A stretch of 57,912 nucleotides of DNA, taken from the NCBI GenBank assembly GCA_012730105.1, contig JAAYBJ010000033.1, forward strand, positions 1 through 57,912, read 5' to 3'. This document shows, in pieces, positions 56,903-57,912 of this stretch. The notes beneath the pieces were generated by a model. That model was not told the DNA's origin. It made no database searches and worked only from the letters and a program-made list of their open reading frames with translations. The position numbers and the translations under genes are program-made. The first letter of the stretch is position 1. Every line of letters starts with the position of its first letter. The DNA comes from Candidatus Hydrogenedentota bacterium. GTDB taxonomy: Bacteria > Hydrogenedentota > Hydrogenedentia > Hydrogenedentales > CAITNO01.

Positions 56903-57130
56903 TATTGATACTTATGCACGGATGTCCTGTCCGACAGAATAACGTCTTCGTGAAGAAAAAATAGCATGGGACACCGTCTTTACCGTTGTTTTGCAGGGTG
57001 GCGTGGTATGCCGCGCAGGGTTCACGGGAATGAAAGACGGTGTTGTATAATCACACGCTTTGAGCGGCGGCGTTTCGGATCTGTGAGGCGGAACCCGGCG
57101 CAAGTTGTAACCGGATAAGGAGAAAATTGT

Positions 57131-57912
57131 ATGCATATGCATAAATGTGCCGTTCTCGTGCTGGCACTTGGGTTGATTCTGGGCGCGTGCGCCACGAACG
57201 GGAAAACGGAAACCAAGCCGGTGACAGCGGAGAAGGATAACGCTTCCGATAAAAAGGAGGAACCCATGGTATGGCCGAATGCCCTGAAGGAAGAGGGCGC
57301 GCTGTCGGCTAAGGATTTTGAAGCGCGCGTAGTGGTTGCGGGCGGCGCCGTGGATTTCGTCTTTGAAGATGACCGGCCCTTTGCGCAGTGCCATGCGAGC
57401 ACCATAGCCCAGGCCTCGGACGGCACCATGATCGCCGCGTGGTTCGCCGGCACCAAGGAAAAGGATCCCGATGTAGGGATCTGGATGTCGCGGCGTCTCG
57501 ATGGAAAGTGGCTGCCGCCGTACCTTGCCGCGAAAGTGGAACCCTGCGCCCACTGGAATCCCGTGCTGTTTACCGATGCGGAGGGCGCGGTGCATCTCTT
57601 TTTCAAAGTGGGCCCGGAAATCCCCCATTGGAAAACCTGGTGGATGTCTTCGGGGGACCACGGCGCCACCTGGTCGCAGCCGCGTGAGCTGGTGCCCGGT
57701 GACGCGGGTGGCCGGGGCCCGGTAAAGAACAAGCCCATCATCCTGTCCGACGGCAGCTGGCTGGCGCCGGCCTCCACCGAATTCAACCTCTGGGAAGCGT
57801 TTGCCGACCGTTCCACGGACCGGGGCGTGACCTGGGTGCGCTCGGAAGACTTTGAAATAGACCGGTCGGTGTTTAAGGGCAAAGGCGCCATTCAGCCGAC
57901 GTTTTGGGAATC
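57131..57912 (+). CDS. Sialidase-like (BNR-repeat) lipoprotein, 3' end outside the window
   Basis: The frame opens with ATG 57131 (AAGGAG at 57117-57122, 8-nt spacing) and stays open to the window edge, giving about 260 residues. 'MHMHKCAVLVLALGLILGAC' is a lipoprotein signal with lipobox LGAC. After a charged linker ('KTETKPVTAEKDNASDKKEE'), the domain 'CHASTIAQASDGTMIAAWFAGTKEKDPDVGIWMSRR' and 'SSGDHGATWSQP' / 'STDRGVTWV' shows two Asp-box (S-x-D-x-G-x-T-W) motifs of the sialidase beta-propeller superfamily. Residues needed to call true neuraminidase activity (Arg triad, Tyr) lie partly outside, so 'exo-alpha-sialidase family' is as far as the sequence goes. It belongs with the GH5/GH2 glycan-degrading set. 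Confidence 0.85.
   Translation, partial: MHMHKCAVLVLALGLILGACATNGKTETKPVTAEKDNASDKKEEPMVWPNALKEEGALSAKDFEARVVVAGGAVDFVFEDDRPFAQCHASTIAQASDGTMIAAWFAGTKEKDPDVGIWMSRRLDGKWLPPYLAAKVEPCAHWNPVLFTDAEGAVHLFFKVGPEIPHWKTWWMSSGDHGATWSQPRELVPGDAGGRGPVKNKPIILSDGSWLAPASTEFNLWEAFADRSTDRGVTWVRSEDFEIDRSVFKGKGAIQPTFWE

Overview
The window is a chromosomal segment of a GC-rich, diderm-type environmental bacterium, most likely a member of Candidatus Hydrogenedentota or a close relative. This assignment is inference. It rests on the secreted Ca-binding protein with 'EGEEPPVEGEGE'-type linkers and a C-terminal 'ELLRVIQLFNS'-type dockerin-like pair (38178-41003), on the GldA / GldFG-fusion / DUF4340 operon, on the sulfatase and glycoside hydrolase load, and on intergenic spacers full of short palindromes. 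I see no 16S gene, ribosomal-protein cluster or plasmid/phage module that would settle the phylum. Most genes have good Shine-Dalgarno sites; several starts are TTG or GTG.

Layout. 1-982: a truncated RAYT (REP-associated tyrosine transposase), a REP-like palindrome just upstream of it, and what looks like the decayed 5' part of a group II intron. 983-3719: HAD hydrolase, CE7 acetyl esterase and class I glutamine amidotransferase, all on +. 3878-9651: an ABC export operon (ATPase, fused permease/GldG, DUF4340 protein) with a sigma-54-like promoter in front and a strong terminator behind. 9716-14250: Tat-type ankyrin lipoprotein, Tat-exported sulfatase, unknown/TPR protein behind a near-consensus promoter, and nitroreductase. 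14231-17058 (minus): FHA-GAF-adenylate cyclase followed by murG. 17492-23958: secreted GH42-like protein, PHP protein, secreted esterase, acyl-CoA dehydrogenase. 23986-28107 (minus): UroD-like protein, a LuxI/FeeM-like acyltransferase and a Gfo/Idh/MocA oxidoreductase, separated by repeat-rich spacers. 28413-31268: uvrA. 31666-35190: lipoprotein, two tiny ORFs, an RNase D-like exonuclease with an extra N-terminal domain, and a YhhN membrane protein. 35427-37875: redoxin, then nnrD-thiL on minus. 38178-41003: the modular EF-hand protein. 41163-44306 (minus): tRNA-Leu(CAG), queF and a glycosyltransferase-TPR protein. 44605-46551: two secreted proteins. 46571-50555 (minus): recG and ilvD. 50712-57912: secreted GH5, secreted GH2 beta-galactosidase, an AT-rich island with a DUF559 nuclease-like gene, and the start of a sialidase-like lipoprotein.

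How it fits together. The organism appears to export a battery of carbohydrate-active proteins (CE7, sulfatase, GH42-like, GH5, GH2, sialidase-like) suited to sulfated or acetylated glycans. A cyclic-nucleotide cyclase and possibly an acyl-signal synthase point to signalling. Housekeeping genes (murG, uvrA, thiL, nnrD, queF, ilvD, recG) are scattered singly rather than kept in the clusters familiar from model bacteria. The spacers carry at least four kinds of small repeat: REP-like cores, GC-rich hairpins, a 48-nt spacer repeat and short degenerate tandem repeats. No CRISPR array, rRNA, integrase or complete insertion sequence is visible.
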